Positions 1 to 10,060 of a stretch of DNA of 64,000 bases are shown one piece after another. Positions within the stretch are counted from its first letter, which is position 1; every line of letters begins with the position of its first letter. The position numbers were made by a program, and so were the translations under genes. Origin of the DNA: Streptococcus mitis subsp. hohhotensis (GTDB lineage Bacteria > Bacillota > Bacilli > Lactobacillales > Streptococcaceae); assembly GCF_000722775.1 (NCBI RefSeq), contig NZ_JPFZ01000011.1, positions 1 to 64,000 on the forward strand. The letters are read 5' to 3'. The notes under the pieces are model-generated. The model had not been told where the DNA came from. It ran no database searches and saw nothing but the letters and a program-made list of their open reading frames with translations.

Positions 1-1602
1 ACTTCTTCAGTTGTATCTCCAGGCATTGTTGCAGTTCCTGCGATTGCTTGACCATTTTTATCAACATACTTCACATTTACTGCTGATTTTTTCTCTTTGT
101 AGACGAATGTTACAACTTTATCATCTTCTGTTACTGTTCCTGTTTCTGGTTCTGATGTATTGTATACTCCATTATTTTCTGTTACAAGTTCATATACTTT
201 TCCATCTGCTGTTGTAATCTTAGTCGCTTTTTTCTCAGCTACTTTATTATCATAACTTGTGCCTAACTCCGCTTCAGTAACTGCTTTTACGCCATCTGTT
301 GTTACTGTTTCAGTTTTATCCCCTGGCAATGAAGCTGTTCCGGCTAGAGGAGTTCCTTTTTCATCTACATATTTAACTAGAACATTACCTTTAACTTCTT
401 CATAAACATATGTTACTTCAAGTGTTTTTCCTGCTACTACTTGTCCTTCTGCAGCGCCAACGTTTTCTCCGTTTGTTACGACTGCTTCTGCAGAGTAAGT
501 TGCGTTAGTTGTAGTAGTGCCTTCTTTTGTAACTAGTTTATATTTCTTGTTGTTAAATTCAATTGTTGCTGGTTTTTCATCAGTTTCAGCTGCGTTATAG
601 GCTGTTCCTGCTTTAACATTTGTAGAATCTTGTACAGATGTTTTAATTTCAGTACCGTCAGTATTAATGTATTTGATGACTACTGAACCTGCTTTTTCGT
701 AGACATAAGTAACTTCTTTTGTTTTACCTTCTTCTACTGTTCCAGTAACTGTTGCTGAGCCAGCTTTTACTCCATTATCAGAAGATACTAGGTAATATAC
801 TTCTCCAGTTGCTGTTGTAATCTTATTCGGTTTGTTAGCTGGAGTGCTTGCATCATAATTTGTACCATTTGATACATCTGTTGCATTTGCAACTGCTAAT
901 CCTTTTTCTTCTACTGTAGTTGGAGTTGTTGCATTATCAAATGTTAATTCACCTGTTAATTCAGTACCATCTGATAATTCATATTTAGTCACTACACTTC
1001 CTAGTAATTCATACTGATAAGTTACAGTAATTTCGTTTTCTTCTACTTTACCAGACGCTGGTTTAGATCCATCTAATAATCCATCACGTTCAGCAATTAG
1101 TCGGTAAACTTTACCATCTGCTGTTGTAATCTTAGTAGCTTTTTTGTCTGCAACATTGTAATCAGTATTAACACTTGCATCTGTTACAGGTTTTAATCCA
1201 TCAACTGTTACTTCTTCAGTTGTATCTCCAGGCATTGTTGCAGTTCCTGCGATTGCTTGACCATTTTTATCAACATACTTCACATTTACTGCTGATTTTT
1301 TCTCTTTGTAGACGAATGTTACAACTTTATCAGCTTCTGTTACTGTTCCTGTTTCTGGATCTGATGTATTGTATAATCCATTATTTTCTGTTACAAGTTC
1401 ATATACTTTTCCATCTGCTGTTGTAATCTTAGTCGCTTTTTTCTCAGCTACTTTATTATCATAACTTGTGCCTAACTCTGCTTCAGTAACTGCTGTTACA
1501 CCAGCTGCTGTTACAGTTTCAGTTGTAGTTCCTGGCATTGTTGCAGTTCCTGCTAGAGGAGTTCCTTTTTCATCTACATATTTAACAAGTACATTTCCTT
1601 TA
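1..1602 (-). repeat. MucBP-like repeats arranged as a 1209-bp super-repeat
   Basis: Modules of about 100 residues begin with VKYVD-, VKYVDKNG-, TKYELSDG- and IKYINTDG-like strands near positions 1590, 1282, 985 and 680. The order then restarts near 380 and 75. The block beginning at position 1 recurs starting at 1210, exactly 1209 bp (403 codons) away and nearly identical, so four different modules form one higher-order unit. At least 1.3 units are visible and the array continues out of the window. Confidence 0.85.
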
Positions 1603-4600
1603 ACTGTTTCATAAACATGTTTCGTATTCCCTTTATCATCAGTTTCAGTACGAACAAATTTATATCCATAAATCGGTTTATTAGGTTGCGTTCCATCAAC
1701 TTCTGGCGTTACAGGGGTATTATTTTTATCAACAGTGATTGGAGTTCCAGAACTGTCCACAAATGTTGTAACTGGACGAACTGTTGGTGTGTAGGTTGTA
1801 TCAGCTTTCGTACCATTTGCATCTTTAATTCGAACGCTCACAGGTTTAGCTGTTCCAACGAAATCTTCATTTGGAGTGAAGGTAATTGTCTTTTCAGCTT
1901 TATTTAACGTATACGTACCGTCACTTGTTACTACACTCTCTACTTCTGCTCCAGCATCATTTACTAATGTTAAAGTAGTAGGATCTAATTCAACACGTTC
2001 TCTATTAGGTCCTTCTTGAGTACCTTTATTGAAGTTAACTGTCTTGTCTTTATCTTCTCCAGTTTCTTCTTCATCTAGCTTAATTGGAGATGTTTGTGGT
2101 TTTCCTTTTGGTCCACTTGTTCTTGAAGCAATTGCTGTTGGTTCAACCGGGATAATTGTTGGTGTATAAGTAGCTGTTAAAGTTTTAGTAGTTACATGTC
2201 CATCTTTGTCATGAGTTAATTCTACATCAGCAGAAATTGTTGCTGGTGCTGGAATTCCTTTGAAATCTTTATTTGGTGTAAATGTAACTTCACCTGTTTC
2301 AGGTACAATTGTATACGTACCAATTTTATTAGTTGTTCCCTTTTCAAATGCATCCACTGTTGTTAATTCTGTAACTGTATTTGTTCTTGGATCCACTAAT
2401 TTTGCTGGGTATTTAGCTGAAGCTGTCACTGGAGTTGATGAAGTTTCAACAGTAAATGTAGGTTTCCCTTTTTGTGGGAATCCTTGCAAGTTTTGACTCT
2501 CAGCATTAACTGGAGTTGCCGAAACCGAAGTTGGAGGTGTCACTTCTGGAATATACAATCCGTCCATTGTATTTAATGAATCATTAACATTTGGAAGGGT
2601 TGTAGCATCAGGAGTACCCCAATCTGTTGTTGTTTTATTCGTATCTTGACGGCGAATAGAAATACCATTTGCTTTACCAACAAAACCATCTGCTGGTGTA
2701 AATTCAACTTTTACATCTTTTCCATTATCTGAAACAGCAAATTTATAGGTACCTTCTCCTTCAACTGTATAAGTACCATCACTTGATAGTGTCACTACTT
2801 GACCAGTTTTATTATCAATATATGTTGGTTGCACTGTTGCGTCAATTTCAGCATCTATATCTTCTCGAACATAAACATTTTTACCTTCTGCTGTAAAGTG
2901 AATTTCTTCACGTTGAGTTTCTTTTATGTTTCCAATAGTTGTTTTCTTTTCACCTTTTGGTGGATGTGTAATTTTTGCAACAAAGTCTTCTGCTTCCCCA
3001 GAAAATGCAATCCCTGTAGGATTTACAATTTCTGATTCTGTATTTGAAATACGAACCCTTGTTCCTGCCTCTAGTAATTTTTCTACATTAGTCGCTGTTT
3101 TATTTTTAAAGTTTAATTCTACAGTACCATCTTGTGTAATAGTAGCAATTTCAGAAGCTTCATCGTCATCAAATTTACCATTTTTATTAAAATCAATCCA
3201 AGAGCGAACGTAAGCTTTCTCCGCGCCACCTGTATGTGCTTGAATCGTTAATGTATAATTACCAGCTATAGAAACATTAGCTTTAATAATACTTCCTTCA
3301 TTTCCTTTAAGGTTATCAGGAAGTAATTGATTCACACCTTCGTCAGCATCACCTGATTCATCATCACCAAACCAATTTTTCTTACTATTAGTATCCGGAT
3401 CAGGTCTATTACTTCCTATATATGGTTGCTTCACTTCAACCCCAGTAAAAGTATTTCTTGAATTAATTGTATGCACTGCTTCTCCATAAGACTCTGGAGC
3501 ATCCCCTTCATCTAACGGAATAACTCCCATCATAGCGGATTGCATTCCTTGAGATAATACGTACATTCCGACTTCAGATGCATCTTTTGTCATTACAACA
3601 GGTACACTATAAGGACCAGCTGTCATACTAGGTCCAAACACTCCAGTTTCTAGTCCTCCAGTTTCTTTATCAGGATTTGCATAGTATTTCAGTGCTACTT
3701 TCTTACCATTTTGACCAACCGGTACAAGTGTTGTTCCATCCATCATTTCTTTCAACCTGTTCCAGTTATATTTACTTACACCTCGTGGTACATCAGTGTC
3801 TGTTAACTCAGTATTGTGTAAATTATCTAGATTTGTTGGAGTATATGGTTTAGCATCCTCTCTATTTTTTTTCAATTCTATTATTTGTTCCCAGCCATCA
3901 CCATTCGTTGTGAAAATAATATTTTCACCTGGATTTGCACTTTCTGCATCAGCCATTAATACAGCAGGACGGATAGTTTTTCCTTTATAAGATGCACTTA
4001 TTTCAAATTGAATACCCCAGTTTGATCCAGGTTTGTCTACTGCTATGCTAGTTTTTTTACCATTAGTATTAATACCATTATCTCTAATTTCAGACCACTC
4101 ATCTTGAGCAGACGCAGTTACGCGAGCAGGTGCTCCTTGCCCATCACCTCTAGTAAGATATTGATTCGTCGCATTAGGATCAAATGTAGCTTTTTCCTCG
4201 TCTGTTGCTCCTCTTGCTTCCATTCTCTTTCTATAGATTTCTGTCGCCTGGAATGGTTTTAATGATTTCACCCTTACCCTAATACGATAATCTGGATAAA
4301 CATCATTTTCATAAACAGAACCTTCTTTTAAATAAATTTTACCATTTTCTTCATCAAAATTTGTCCAGTGATTTTTATCTGCAAAATCTAACCATGTTAC
4401 TTGACTGGCTAGTTTTTCAGAATGTTCTCTATTTGTATAACCTGGTCTTTCAACTTTTGGCGTACTAGTTGCATCTTCAACATCCGCTGAGATACCGGTA
4501 CCCGTAGCTGTATCAGTTCTGAAACCAGTTCCTTCTTGCATCTTTTTACCATTACGGCTGTCTTGATTTTTATTTTCTTTTACTGTTTCTTCTGCTTTTA

Positions 4601-5228
4601 TTGATTTTAAAATAGTAGTTAATGCACTAATTTCTTTAGCTTTTTTATCAGCTCCTGACTGTGTTGCACCCAAGGCACTTAAATATTGCTTAGCTTCTGC
4701 AACTAGTTTTTCGGCATTTTGGATTTGAGATGCTTGTTTTTTATTTCCTCGGATGCGTTCAATTTGAGCTTCCAAATCTGCTAATTTTGCTTGCAAGAGA
4801 GATAGATTGACAGATGGTTTTGTCTCAGTCACTTCTGTATTAGCATTCTCTGAAACTGTTGAAGCTTGGTCTGTATCTTTTTCATTTGCTTTTACAGGTT
4901 TTACTGGCTCAACTGACTTTTCTAGCCCTGCATTTGATTTTGGTTGCTCAGCTAATTCTGATTTTGTTTCACTATCTGATTTTGGCTCAGAGACAGTTCC
5001 TGCTTGCGTATTTTCTTGAGCTTGGTTTAGTCCCGTATCAGCATCCTTCGTTACCACCGTTTCAGTAGCAGAGTCTGCTTCTACCGTATCTACATTGTAA
5101 CCAAACAAAAATCCTGCCCCGATTAAGACACTCGCAGCACCAACTTTTAATTTTTTAATCGAATATTTTTCGTATCTATTTCCACAAAAATATCGATGAT
5201 CTTTTTGTTGTCTCGACAATTTAAACAT
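1..5228 (-). CDS. Large cell-wall adhesin, CshA-like head with MucBP-like repeats (3' end outside window)
   Basis: One uninterrupted minus-strand frame runs from ATG 5228 to the left edge, about 1742 codons, with no stop. Residues 22-33 form a YSIRK-type signal (KYSIKKLKVGAAS) followed by a hydrophobic stretch. An acidic Ser/Thr-rich segment and a helical segment around 110-190 come next. Residues ~230-750 resemble the non-repetitive head of CshA fibril adhesins, ending in a GEVTDF-like motif (GEAEDFVAKI). Residues ~780-1180 are CshA-type fibril repeats with TPTVRPV-like joints, and from ~1210 on MucBP-like repeats. An LPXTG anchor is expected beyond the edge but is not seen. The Shine-Dalgarno AAGGTGG precedes the start. 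It is divergent from efp and not part of the core pneumococcal gene order as I recall it. Role in host or interbacterial adhesion is inferred from family. Confidence 0.85.
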   Translation of the reverse strand, partial: MFKLSRQQKDHRYFCGNRYEKYSIKKLKVGAASVLIGAGFLFGYNVDTVEADSATETVVTKDADTGLNQAQENTQAGTVSEPKSDSETKSELAEQPKSNAGLEKSVEPVKPVKANEKDTDQASTVSENANTEVTETKPSVNLSLLQAKLADLEAQIERIRGNKKQASQIQNAEKLVAEAKQYLSALGATQSGADKKAKEISALTTILKSIKAEETVKENKNQDSRNGKKMQEGTGFRTDTATGTGISADVEDATSTPKVERPGYTNREHSEKLASQVTWLDFADKNHWTNFDEENGKIYLKEGSVYENDVYPDYRIRVRVKSLKPFQATEIYRKRMEARGATDEEKATFDPNATNQYLTRGDGQGAPARVTASAQDEWSEIRDNGINTNGKKTSIAVDKPGSNWGIQFEISASYKGKTIRPAVLMADAESANPGENIIFTTNGDGWEQIIELKKNREDAKPYTPTNLDNLHNTELTDTDVPRGVSKYNWNRLKEMMDGTTLVPVGQNGKKVALKYYANPDKETGGLETGVFGPSMTAGPYSVPVVMTKDASEVGMYVLSQGMQSAMMGVIPLDEGDAPESYGEAVHTINSRNTFTGVEVKQPYIGSNRPDPDTNSKKNWFGDDESGDADEGVNQLLPDNLKGNEGSIIKANVSIAGNYTLTIQAHTGGAEKAYVRSWIDFNKNGKFDDDEASEIATITQDGTVELNFKNKTATNVEKLLEAGTRVRISNTESEIVNPTGIAFSGEAEDFVAKITHPPKGEKKTTIGNIKETQREEIHFTAEGKNVYVREDIDAEIDATVQPTYIDNKTGQVVTLSSDGTYTVEGEGTYKFAVSDNGKDVKVEFTPADGFVGKANGISIRRQDTNKTTTDWGTPDATTLPNVNDSLNTMDGLYIPEVTPPTSVSATPVNAESQNLQGFPQKGKPTFTVETSSTPVTASAKYPAKLVDPRTNTVTELTTVDAFEKGTTNKIGTYTIVPETGEVTFTPNKDFKGIPAPATISADVELTHDKDGHVTTKTLTATYTPTIIPVEPTAIASRTSGPKGKPQTSPIKLDEEETGEDKDKTVNFNKGTQEGPNRERVELDPTTLTLVNDAGAEVESVVTSDGTYTLNKAEKTITFTPNEDFVGTAKPVSVRIKDANGTKADTTYTPTVRPVTTFVDSSGTPITVDKNNTPVTPEVDGTQPNKPIYGYKFVRTETDDKGNTKHVYETVKGNVLVKYVDEKGTPLAGTATMPGTTTETVTAAGVTAVTEAELGTSYDNKVAEKKATKITTADGKVYELVTENNGLYNTSDPETGTVTEADKVVTFVYKEKKSAVNVKYVDKNGQAIAGTATMPGDTTEEVTVDGLKPVTDASVNTDYNVADKKATKITTADGKVYRLIAERDGLLDGSKPASGKVEENEITVTYQYELLGSVVTKYELSDGTELTGELTFDNATTPTTVEEKGLAVANATDVSNGTNYDASTPANKPNKITTATGEVYYLVSSDNGVKAGSATVTGTVEEGKTKEVTYVYEKAGSVVIKYINTDGTEIKTSVQDSTNVKAGTAYNAAETDEKPATIEFNNKKYKLVTKEGTTTTNATYSAEAVVTNGENVGAAEGQVVAGKTLEVTYVYEEVKGNVLVKYVDEKGTPLAGTASLPGDKTETVTTDGVKAVTEAELGTSYDNKVAEKKATKITTADGKVYELVTENNGVYNTSEPETGTVTEDDKVVTFVYKEKKSAVNVKYVDKNGQAIAGTATMPGDTTEE

Positions 5229-5242
5229 AGCTTACCACCTTT

Positions 5243-5261
5243 TATATATATATATATATAT
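5243..5261. repeat. TA dinucleotide tract in adhesin leader
   Basis: About 9.5 uninterrupted TA units lie between the predicted -10 box and the Shine-Dalgarno of the adhesin gene. Such tracts can change length by slipped-strand mispairing, so the distance or folding around the ribosome site could vary. Length variation is inference. Confidence 0.8.
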
Positions 5262-5291
5262 GCACTCTTTGGTACAAATATACTCTTATAA

Positions 5292-5300
5292 ATTATATCA
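5292..5300 (-). promoter_or_regulatory. Predicted adhesin promoter (-10 TATAAT, extended)
   Basis: On the minus strand the sequence TGATATAAT gives a consensus -10 with an extended TGn element about 65 bp upstream of the adhesin ATG. No good -35 is seen. The 256-bp gap 5229-5484 holds this promoter, the TA tract and the efp promoter on the other strand. Confidence 0.5.
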
Positions 5301-5484
5301 TATTTCAGAGTCACTTTTACAGTATTTGCTTATAAATTTCATTTTAAAAATATAACATTCTAAATCATTTTTTCGTACAAGTATAAATTTATATAAATAT
5401 CTCCATTATCCTACCTCTAACTTTCTTTTTCATTCCTTTTATGGTAAAATGAAGAGTAATAATATTTATTAAAGAGGTAAAAAC

Positions 5485-6045
5485 ATGATTGAAGCAAGCA
5501 AATTGAAAGCTGGTATGACATTTGAAACTGCAGACGGAAAATTAATCCGCGTTTTGGAAGCTAGCCACCACAAACCAGGTAAAGGAAACACAATCATGCG
5601 TATGAAATTACGTGATGTCCGTACTGGTTCTACATTTGATACAAGCTACCGTCCAGAAGAAAAATTCGAACAAGCTATTATCGAGACTGTTCCAGCTCAA
5701 TACTTGTACAAAATGGATGAAACTGCCTACTTCATGAACACTGAAACTTACGACCAATACGAAATCCCAGTCGTAAACGTTGAAAATGAATTGCTTTACA
5801 TCCTTGAAAACTCTGATGTAAAAATCCAATTCTACGGAACTGAAGTAATCGGTGTAACTGTACCAACTACTGTTGAATTGACAGTTGCTGAAACACAACC
5901 ATCTATCAAAGGTGCTACTGTCACAGGTTCTGGTAAACCTGCAACTATGGAAACTGGACTTGTTGTCAACGTTCCTGACTTCATCGAAGCTGGACAAAAA
6001 TTGATCATCAACACTGCAGAAGGAACTTACGTTTCTCGTGCCTAA
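5485..6045 (+). CDS. efp: Elongation factor P
   Basis: 186 residues, the usual EF-P length. EF-P binds between the P and E sites of the ribosome and relieves stalling at polyproline stretches. The N-terminal KOW-like domain carries the tip loop HHKPGKGN with Lys33 at the position that is modified in many bacteria. The C-terminal OB domains follow. AAAGAGG sits just before the ATG, and an extended -10 (TGGTAAAAT) lies near 5440. The downstream asp23-like gene starts 21 bp after the stop, so efp, asp23 and nusB look like one operon, the order known in pneumococci. Confidence 0.97.
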   Translation: MIEASKLKAGMTFETADGKLIRVLEASHHKPGKGNTIMRMKLRDVRTGSTFDTSYRPEEKFEQAIIETVPAQYLYKMDETAYFMNTETYDQYEIPVVNVENELLYILENSDVKIQFYGTEVIGVTVPTTVELTVAETQPSIKGATVTGSGKPATMETGLVVNVPDFIEAGQKLIINTAEGTYVSRA

Positions 6046-6066
6046 TCTCTAGAAAGAGGTCATTCT

Positions 6067-6456
6067 ATGGGAATTGAAGAACAATTTGGCGAAATCGTTA
6101 TCGCTCCACGTGTACTTGAAAAAATCATTGCCATCGCAACTGCTAAAGTTGATGGTGTCCACTCATTTTCAAATAAATCCGTATCTGATACCCTATCAAA
6201 ACTCTCTCTTGGTCGTGGCGTCTACTTAAAAGAAAGCAACGAAGAACTAACTGCTGACATCTACCTCTATCTTGAGTACGGTGTGAAGGTACCAAAAGTT
6301 GCTCTTGCTATTCAAAAAGCGGTCAAAGATGCTGTCCATGATATGGCTGATGTGGAACTTTCTGCTGTCAATATCCATGTTACAGGAATTGTTCCAGACA
6401 AAACACCTAAACCAGAGTTGAAAGATCTATTTAACGAGGACTTCCTCAATGACTAG
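6067..6456 (+). CDS. Asp23/Gls24 family envelope stress protein
   Basis: 129 residues of the Asp23/DUF322 family, opening with [17 protein letters not shown] and the family's VDGVHSF stretch. These small proteins are linked to alkaline and envelope stress in Gram-positives, and no enzymatic activity is known. It lacks a signal peptide and membrane helices, so it is probably cytoplasmic or membrane-associated through partners. The 3' end overlaps the nusB start by 8 bp, implying translational coupling. AGAGG lies just before the ATG. Confidence 0.9.
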   Translation: MGIEEQFGEIVIAPRVLEKIIAIATAKVDGVHSFSNKSVSDTLSKLSLGRGVYLKESNEELTADIYLYLEYGVKVPKVALAIQKAVKDAVHDMADVELSAVNIHVTGIVPDKTPKPELKDLFNEDFLND

Positions 6457-6874
6457 TCCATTATTAGAATCTAGACGTGAACTTCGTAAATGCGCTTTTC
6501 AAGCTCTTATGAGCCTTGAATTCGGTACAGATATGGAAACGGCTTGTCACTTTGCCTACACACATGACCGTGAAGATGCAGATGTGCAAATCCCTGCCTT
6601 TCTTTTGAACTTGGTTTCTGGCGTTCAATCTCAAAAAGACGAGTTGGATAAACAAATCAACCAGCACCTCAAGTCAGGCTGGACAGTTGAACGTTTGACT
6701 TTGGTCGAAAAAAACTTACTACGCTTGGGTATCTTTGAAATTACATCATTTGATACACCTCAGCTGGTAGCAGTCAATGAAGCTATTGAACTCGCTAAGA
6801 ATTTTTCAGATCAAAAAGCAGCCCGCTTTATCAACGGACTGCTTAGTCAATTTGTGACAGAAGAAAATGAATAA
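6449..6874 (+). CDS. nusB: Transcription antitermination factor NusB
   Basis: 141 residues, all-helical NusB family. The N-terminus has the typical [18 protein letters not shown], where basic residues contact boxA RNA together with NusE (S10). The C-terminus contains [26 protein letters not shown], a signature of the family. It acts in rRNA antitermination. It is translationally coupled to the Asp23-like gene by an 8-bp overlap and is followed directly by a strong terminator. Confidence 0.96.
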   Translation: MTSPLLESRRELRKCAFQALMSLEFGTDMETACHFAYTHDREDADVQIPAFLLNLVSGVQSQKDELDKQINQHLKSGWTVERLTLVEKNLLRLGIFEITSFDTPQLVAVNEAIELAKNFSDQKAARFINGLLSQFVTEENE

Positions 6875-6877
6875 TCG

Positions 6878-6907
6878 AAAAGGTGTTTGGTCTTCCAAGC
6901 ACCTTTT
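6878..6907 (+). terminator. Terminator of efp-asp23-nusB
   Basis: A 13-bp stem (AAAAGGTGTTTGG / CCAAGCACCTTTT, one G-T pair) with loop TCTT starts 4 bp after the nusB stop. The T run is short, but the A-rich 5' arm makes it bidirectional-looking. Confidence 0.75.
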
Positions 6908-6929
6908 GACTTTCCCCTCTGCACAGAGT

Positions 6930-7010
6930 AATACTCTTCGAAAATCTCTTCAAACCGCGTCAACGTCGCCTTGTCGTATAGATGTTACTGACTTCGTCAG
7001 TTCTAGTTTT
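6930..7010 (+). repeat. BOX element, truncated (boxA plus part of boxB)
   Basis: It begins ATACTCTTCGAAAATCTC and contains the boxA core CGTCAACGTCGCCTTGTCG, then a boxB-like TTACTGACTTCGTCAGTTCTA. No boxC end (TTTCATTGAGTAT) is present. The remnant stops within about 10 bp of the accA stop codon. BOX elements are small non-autonomous repeats of pneumococci and close relatives. Confidence 0.85.
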
Positions 7011-7014
7011 TGTA

Positions 7015-7782
7015 TTAGTATTTTCTAAATCGTTGGTAACGCTCTTCCAACAACTCTTCTAGCGGTTTTTGTGAGAGTATAGATAGCTCAGCTTGGAGTT
7101 CTTTCTTGACACTCTTAATCAGTTCCTTACTAGAAAGTCCTGCTTCAGAAATCACCTTATCCACCACGTCCATTTCTAACAGCTCGTGTGAAGTGATTTT
7201 CATCAGTTCTGCCGCTTCCATGGCACGACTGCCGTCCTTCCATAGAATGGAAGCAAAGCCTTCTGGGCTGAGAATGGCATAGATAGAATTTTCCAGCATC
7301 CAGACACGGTCTGCGACTGCTAGAGCCAGAGCCCCTCCTGAACCACCTTCACCGATAATAATGGCGATAATCGGAACTTTCAAGTCACTCATTTCCATGA
7401 GATTGCGAGCGATAGCTTCCCCCTGTCCACGTTCTTCCGCTCCGACACCAGGATAGGCACCTGCTGTATTGATAAAGGTCACCACTGGACGGCCAAATTT
7501 TTCAGCCTGTTTCATCAACCGTAGGGCCTTGCGGTAGCCTTCTGGATGTGGTTGGCCAAAATTCCGTCTAAGATTATCTTGTAAGCTCTTGCCTTTTTGG
7601 ATACCAACCACTGTTACAGCTTGGTCACCAAGCCAGCCAATACCGCCAACAACTGCACCATCGTCACGAAAAGAACGGTCACCGTGTAATTGGATAAATT
7701 CATCAAAAATGCCTGTCGCAAAGTCCAAAGTTGTCAAGCGACTCTGCTCACGCGCTTCTCTGACTATTTTTGCACTATTCAT
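7015..7782 (-). CDS. accA: Acetyl-CoA carboxylase carboxyltransferase subunit alpha
   Basis: 255 residues. With AccD it forms the carboxyltransferase that moves CO2 from biotin to acetyl-CoA, giving malonyl-CoA. The crotonase-like fold shows [17 protein letters not shown] and [12 protein letters not shown], both conserved in AccA. It is shorter at the N-terminus than E. coli AccA, as usual in Firmicutes. It is the last gene of the fab/acc operon. Its start overlaps the accD stop by 4 bp (ATGA). A truncated BOX element abuts its 3' end and no clear terminator for the operon was found before nusB. Confidence 0.97.
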   Translation of the reverse strand: MNSAKIVREAREQSRLTTLDFATGIFDEFIQLHGDRSFRDDGAVVGGIGWLGDQAVTVVGIQKGKSLQDNLRRNFGQPHPEGYRKALRLMKQAEKFGRPVVTFINTAGAYPGVGAEERGQGEAIARNLMEMSDLKVPIIAIIIGEGGSGGALALAVADRVWMLENSIYAILSPEGFASILWKDGSRAMEAAELMKITSHELLEMDVVDKVISEAGLSSKELIKSVKKELQAELSILSQKPLEELLEERYQRFRKY

Positions 7783-8645
7783 CTAGGACCCCCTCCGTGC
7801 AATCTGACTAGGCTAGAAATGGTGTCTGGCAAATCTCTTCTTTTGACAATAGCATCCACAAAGCCATGTTCCAATAGGAATTCTGCCTTTTGGAAATCCT
7901 CAGGCAAGCTTTCACGAACCGTATTTTCAATGACACGACGCCCAGCAAAACCAACCAAGCTCTGTGGTTCAGCCAGAATGATATCTCCTTCCATAGCGAA
8001 AGAAGCTGTTACACCACCTGTTGTCGGATCTGTCAAAATGGTCAGGTAAAAGAGCCCTGCATTTGAATGCCGTTTAACTGCTGCAGAAATCTTGGCCATC
8101 TGCATGAGACTCATGATTCCTTCCTGCATACGGGCGCCACCAGAGGCGGTAAAAAGAACAACTGGCAACTGTTCAACCGTCGCATACTCAAATAAGCGAG
8201 TGATTTTTTCACCTACAACCGTACCCATAGAAGCCATGATAAAGTTGGAATCCATAATCCCAAGAGCCACAGTCTGACCTTTAATAAGAGCAGTTCCTGT
8301 CACAACGGCTTCATCCAGACCAGTTTTTTCACGCATAGTTGCTAGTTTCTTTTGATAACCAGGGAAATGCAAGGGATCCTTGCTTTCAATCCCTGTAAAC
8401 AATTCCTTGAAGGTTCCCATATCAATCGTCAAAGCCAAGCGTTCTTGGGCAGAAATACGAAAGGTATAGCTACAATGTGGACAGATACGCTCACTTCCCA
8501 GATCCTTCTGATAGATGGTATGCTTACAGCCTGGACACTTAGAAAATAATTCATCTGGAACCTCTGGCTTGGCTTGAGGTTTTTCCCTAACCGAACGATT
8601 GGGATTGATTCGAATATACTTATCTTTTTTACTAAATAGAGCCAT
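7779..8645 (-). CDS. accD: Acetyl-CoA carboxylase carboxyltransferase subunit beta
   Basis: 288 residues. A four-cysteine zinc ribbon is visible (Cys37, Cys40, Cys55, Cys58), followed by the carboxyltransferase domain with [12 protein letters not shown] and [15 protein letters not shown]. It partners AccA, whose start codon overlaps this stop. It lies 36 bp downstream of accC in the same transcription unit, so all four ACC subunits are encoded together with the Fab enzymes. Confidence 0.97.
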   Translation of the reverse strand: MALFSKKDKYIRINPNRSVREKPQAKPEVPDELFSKCPGCKHTIYQKDLGSERICPHCSYTFRISAQERLALTIDMGTFKELFTGIESKDPLHFPGYQKKLATMREKTGLDEAVVTGTALIKGQTVALGIMDSNFIMASMGTVVGEKITRLFEYATVEQLPVVLFTASGGARMQEGIMSLMQMAKISAAVKRHSNAGLFYLTILTDPTTGGVTASFAMEGDIILAEPQSLVGFAGRRVIENTVRESLPEDFQKAEFLLEHGFVDAIVKRRDLPDTISSLVRLHGGGPR

Positions 8646-8681
8646 TGATTCCCCTTTTCGGTTTAAACTCTTGAAGTCATT

Positions 8682-10049
8682 TTATTCTTTTTCTTGATAT
8701 TTAGGTAAGAAGGTTTCCATCAAGAAGGAAGTATCATAATCCCCAGCAATGACATTGCGATCTGAAATGAGGTCAAGCTGGAAATCTGCATTGGTCTGCA
8801 CCCCTTCAATCTCTAGTTCATAGAGAGCACGTTGCATTTTCATCAAGGCATCAAAACGATTTTCACCGTGAACGATGATTTTGGCAATCATACTATCATA
8901 ATAGGGCGGAATGGTATAACCTGGATAAACTGCTGAATCCACGCGCAAGCCAACTCCACCACTTGGCAGATAGAGATTAGTAATCTTACCTGGACTTGGA
9001 GCAAAGTTAAAGGCTGGATTTTCTGCATTGATACGACACTCGATGGCATGACCGCGTAGGACAATATCTTCTTGCTTAACAGACAAAGGCTGACCTGCTG
9101 CAATGCGAATTTGTTCCTTAACGATATCCACACCTGAAACAAACTCTGTTACTGGATGCTCTACTTGTACACGAGTATTCATTTCCATGAAATAGAATTT
9201 ACCACTGGCTTCATCAAGAAGAAACTCAATAGTCCCTGCATTCTCATAGCCAACAGACTCCGCAGCTCGAACAGCCGCAGAACCAATTTCATGGCGCAGC
9301 GTTTTTCCGATTGCAATCGAAGGACTTTCTTCCAAAACTTTTTGGTTATTCCGTTGAAGAGAACAATCTCGTTCCCCCAAGTGAATCACATTTCCGTGTT
9401 CATCTCCTAGGATTTGAACCTCGATGTGACGAGCTGGATAGATAACCCGTTCTATATACATGGCACCATTGCCATAATTGGCCTTAGCTTCACTTGAGGC
9501 TGTTTCAAAGGCTGAAACAAGGTCTTCTGGTTTTTCAACCTTACGAATCCCTTTACCACCACCACCTGCTGAAGCCTTGAGCATAACAGGATAGCCAATT
9601 TTTTCAGCGACAGTCAAAGCTTCCTCAGAGTTATGCACTTCTCCATCTGAACCTGGAATGACAGGTACACCTGCTTTGATCATCTGAGCACGCGCATTGA
9701 TCTTGTCTCCCATCATATCCATTACATGACCAGATGGACCGATAAACTTGATGCCAACCTCTTCACACATAGTTGCAAATTTGGAATTTTCACTGAGAAA
9801 TCCAAAACCAGGGTGAATGGCTTCTGCCTCAGTCAAGACTGCAGCTGATAGAACCGCATTGATATTGAGATAAGACTCTGTTGCCTTACCAGGCCCGATA
9901 CAAACAGCCTCATCTGCCAAAAGCGTATGAAGGGCTTCCTTATCAGCAGTTGAATAAACCGCCACCGTCGCAATCCCCAATTCACGCGCCACACGGATAA
10001 TACGAACCGCAATTTCACCACGATTGGCAATTAAAATTTTTCGAAACAT
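8682..10049 (-). CDS. accC: Biotin carboxylase
   Basis: 455 residues, full length for the family. It carboxylates the biotin on AccB with ATP and bicarbonate. The biotin-carboxylase N-domain starts FRKILIANRGEIAVRIIR. The ATP-grasp domain has the glycine-rich KASAGGGGKGIR loop and EMNTRVQVEHPVTE near the active site, and the C-terminal domain follows. It is positioned between fabZ (11 bp upstream) and accD. Confidence 0.97.
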   Translation of the reverse strand: MFRKILIANRGEIAVRIIRVARELGIATVAVYSTADKEALHTLLADEAVCIGPGKATESYLNINAVLSAAVLTEAEAIHPGFGFLSENSKFATMCEEVGIKFIGPSGHVMDMMGDKINARAQMIKAGVPVIPGSDGEVHNSEEALTVAEKIGYPVMLKASAGGGGKGIRKVEKPEDLVSAFETASSEAKANYGNGAMYIERVIYPARHIEVQILGDEHGNVIHLGERDCSLQRNNQKVLEESPSIAIGKTLRHEIGSAAVRAAESVGYENAGTIEFLLDEASGKFYFMEMNTRVQVEHPVTEFVSGVDIVKEQIRIAAGQPLSVKQEDIVLRGHAIECRINAENPAFNFAPSPGKITNLYLPSGGVGLRVDSAVYPGYTIPPYYDSMIAKIIVHGENRFDALMKMQRALYELEIEGVQTNADFQLDLISDRNVIAGDYDTSFLMETFLPKYQEKE

Positions 10050-10060
10050 GGAGAACCTCC

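Noticed and set aside
11-5068. Several plus-strand frames opposite the left adhesin
   Set aside because: Low-complexity Leu/Phe-rich translations repeated with the 1209-bp period; they are shadows of the adhesin gene.
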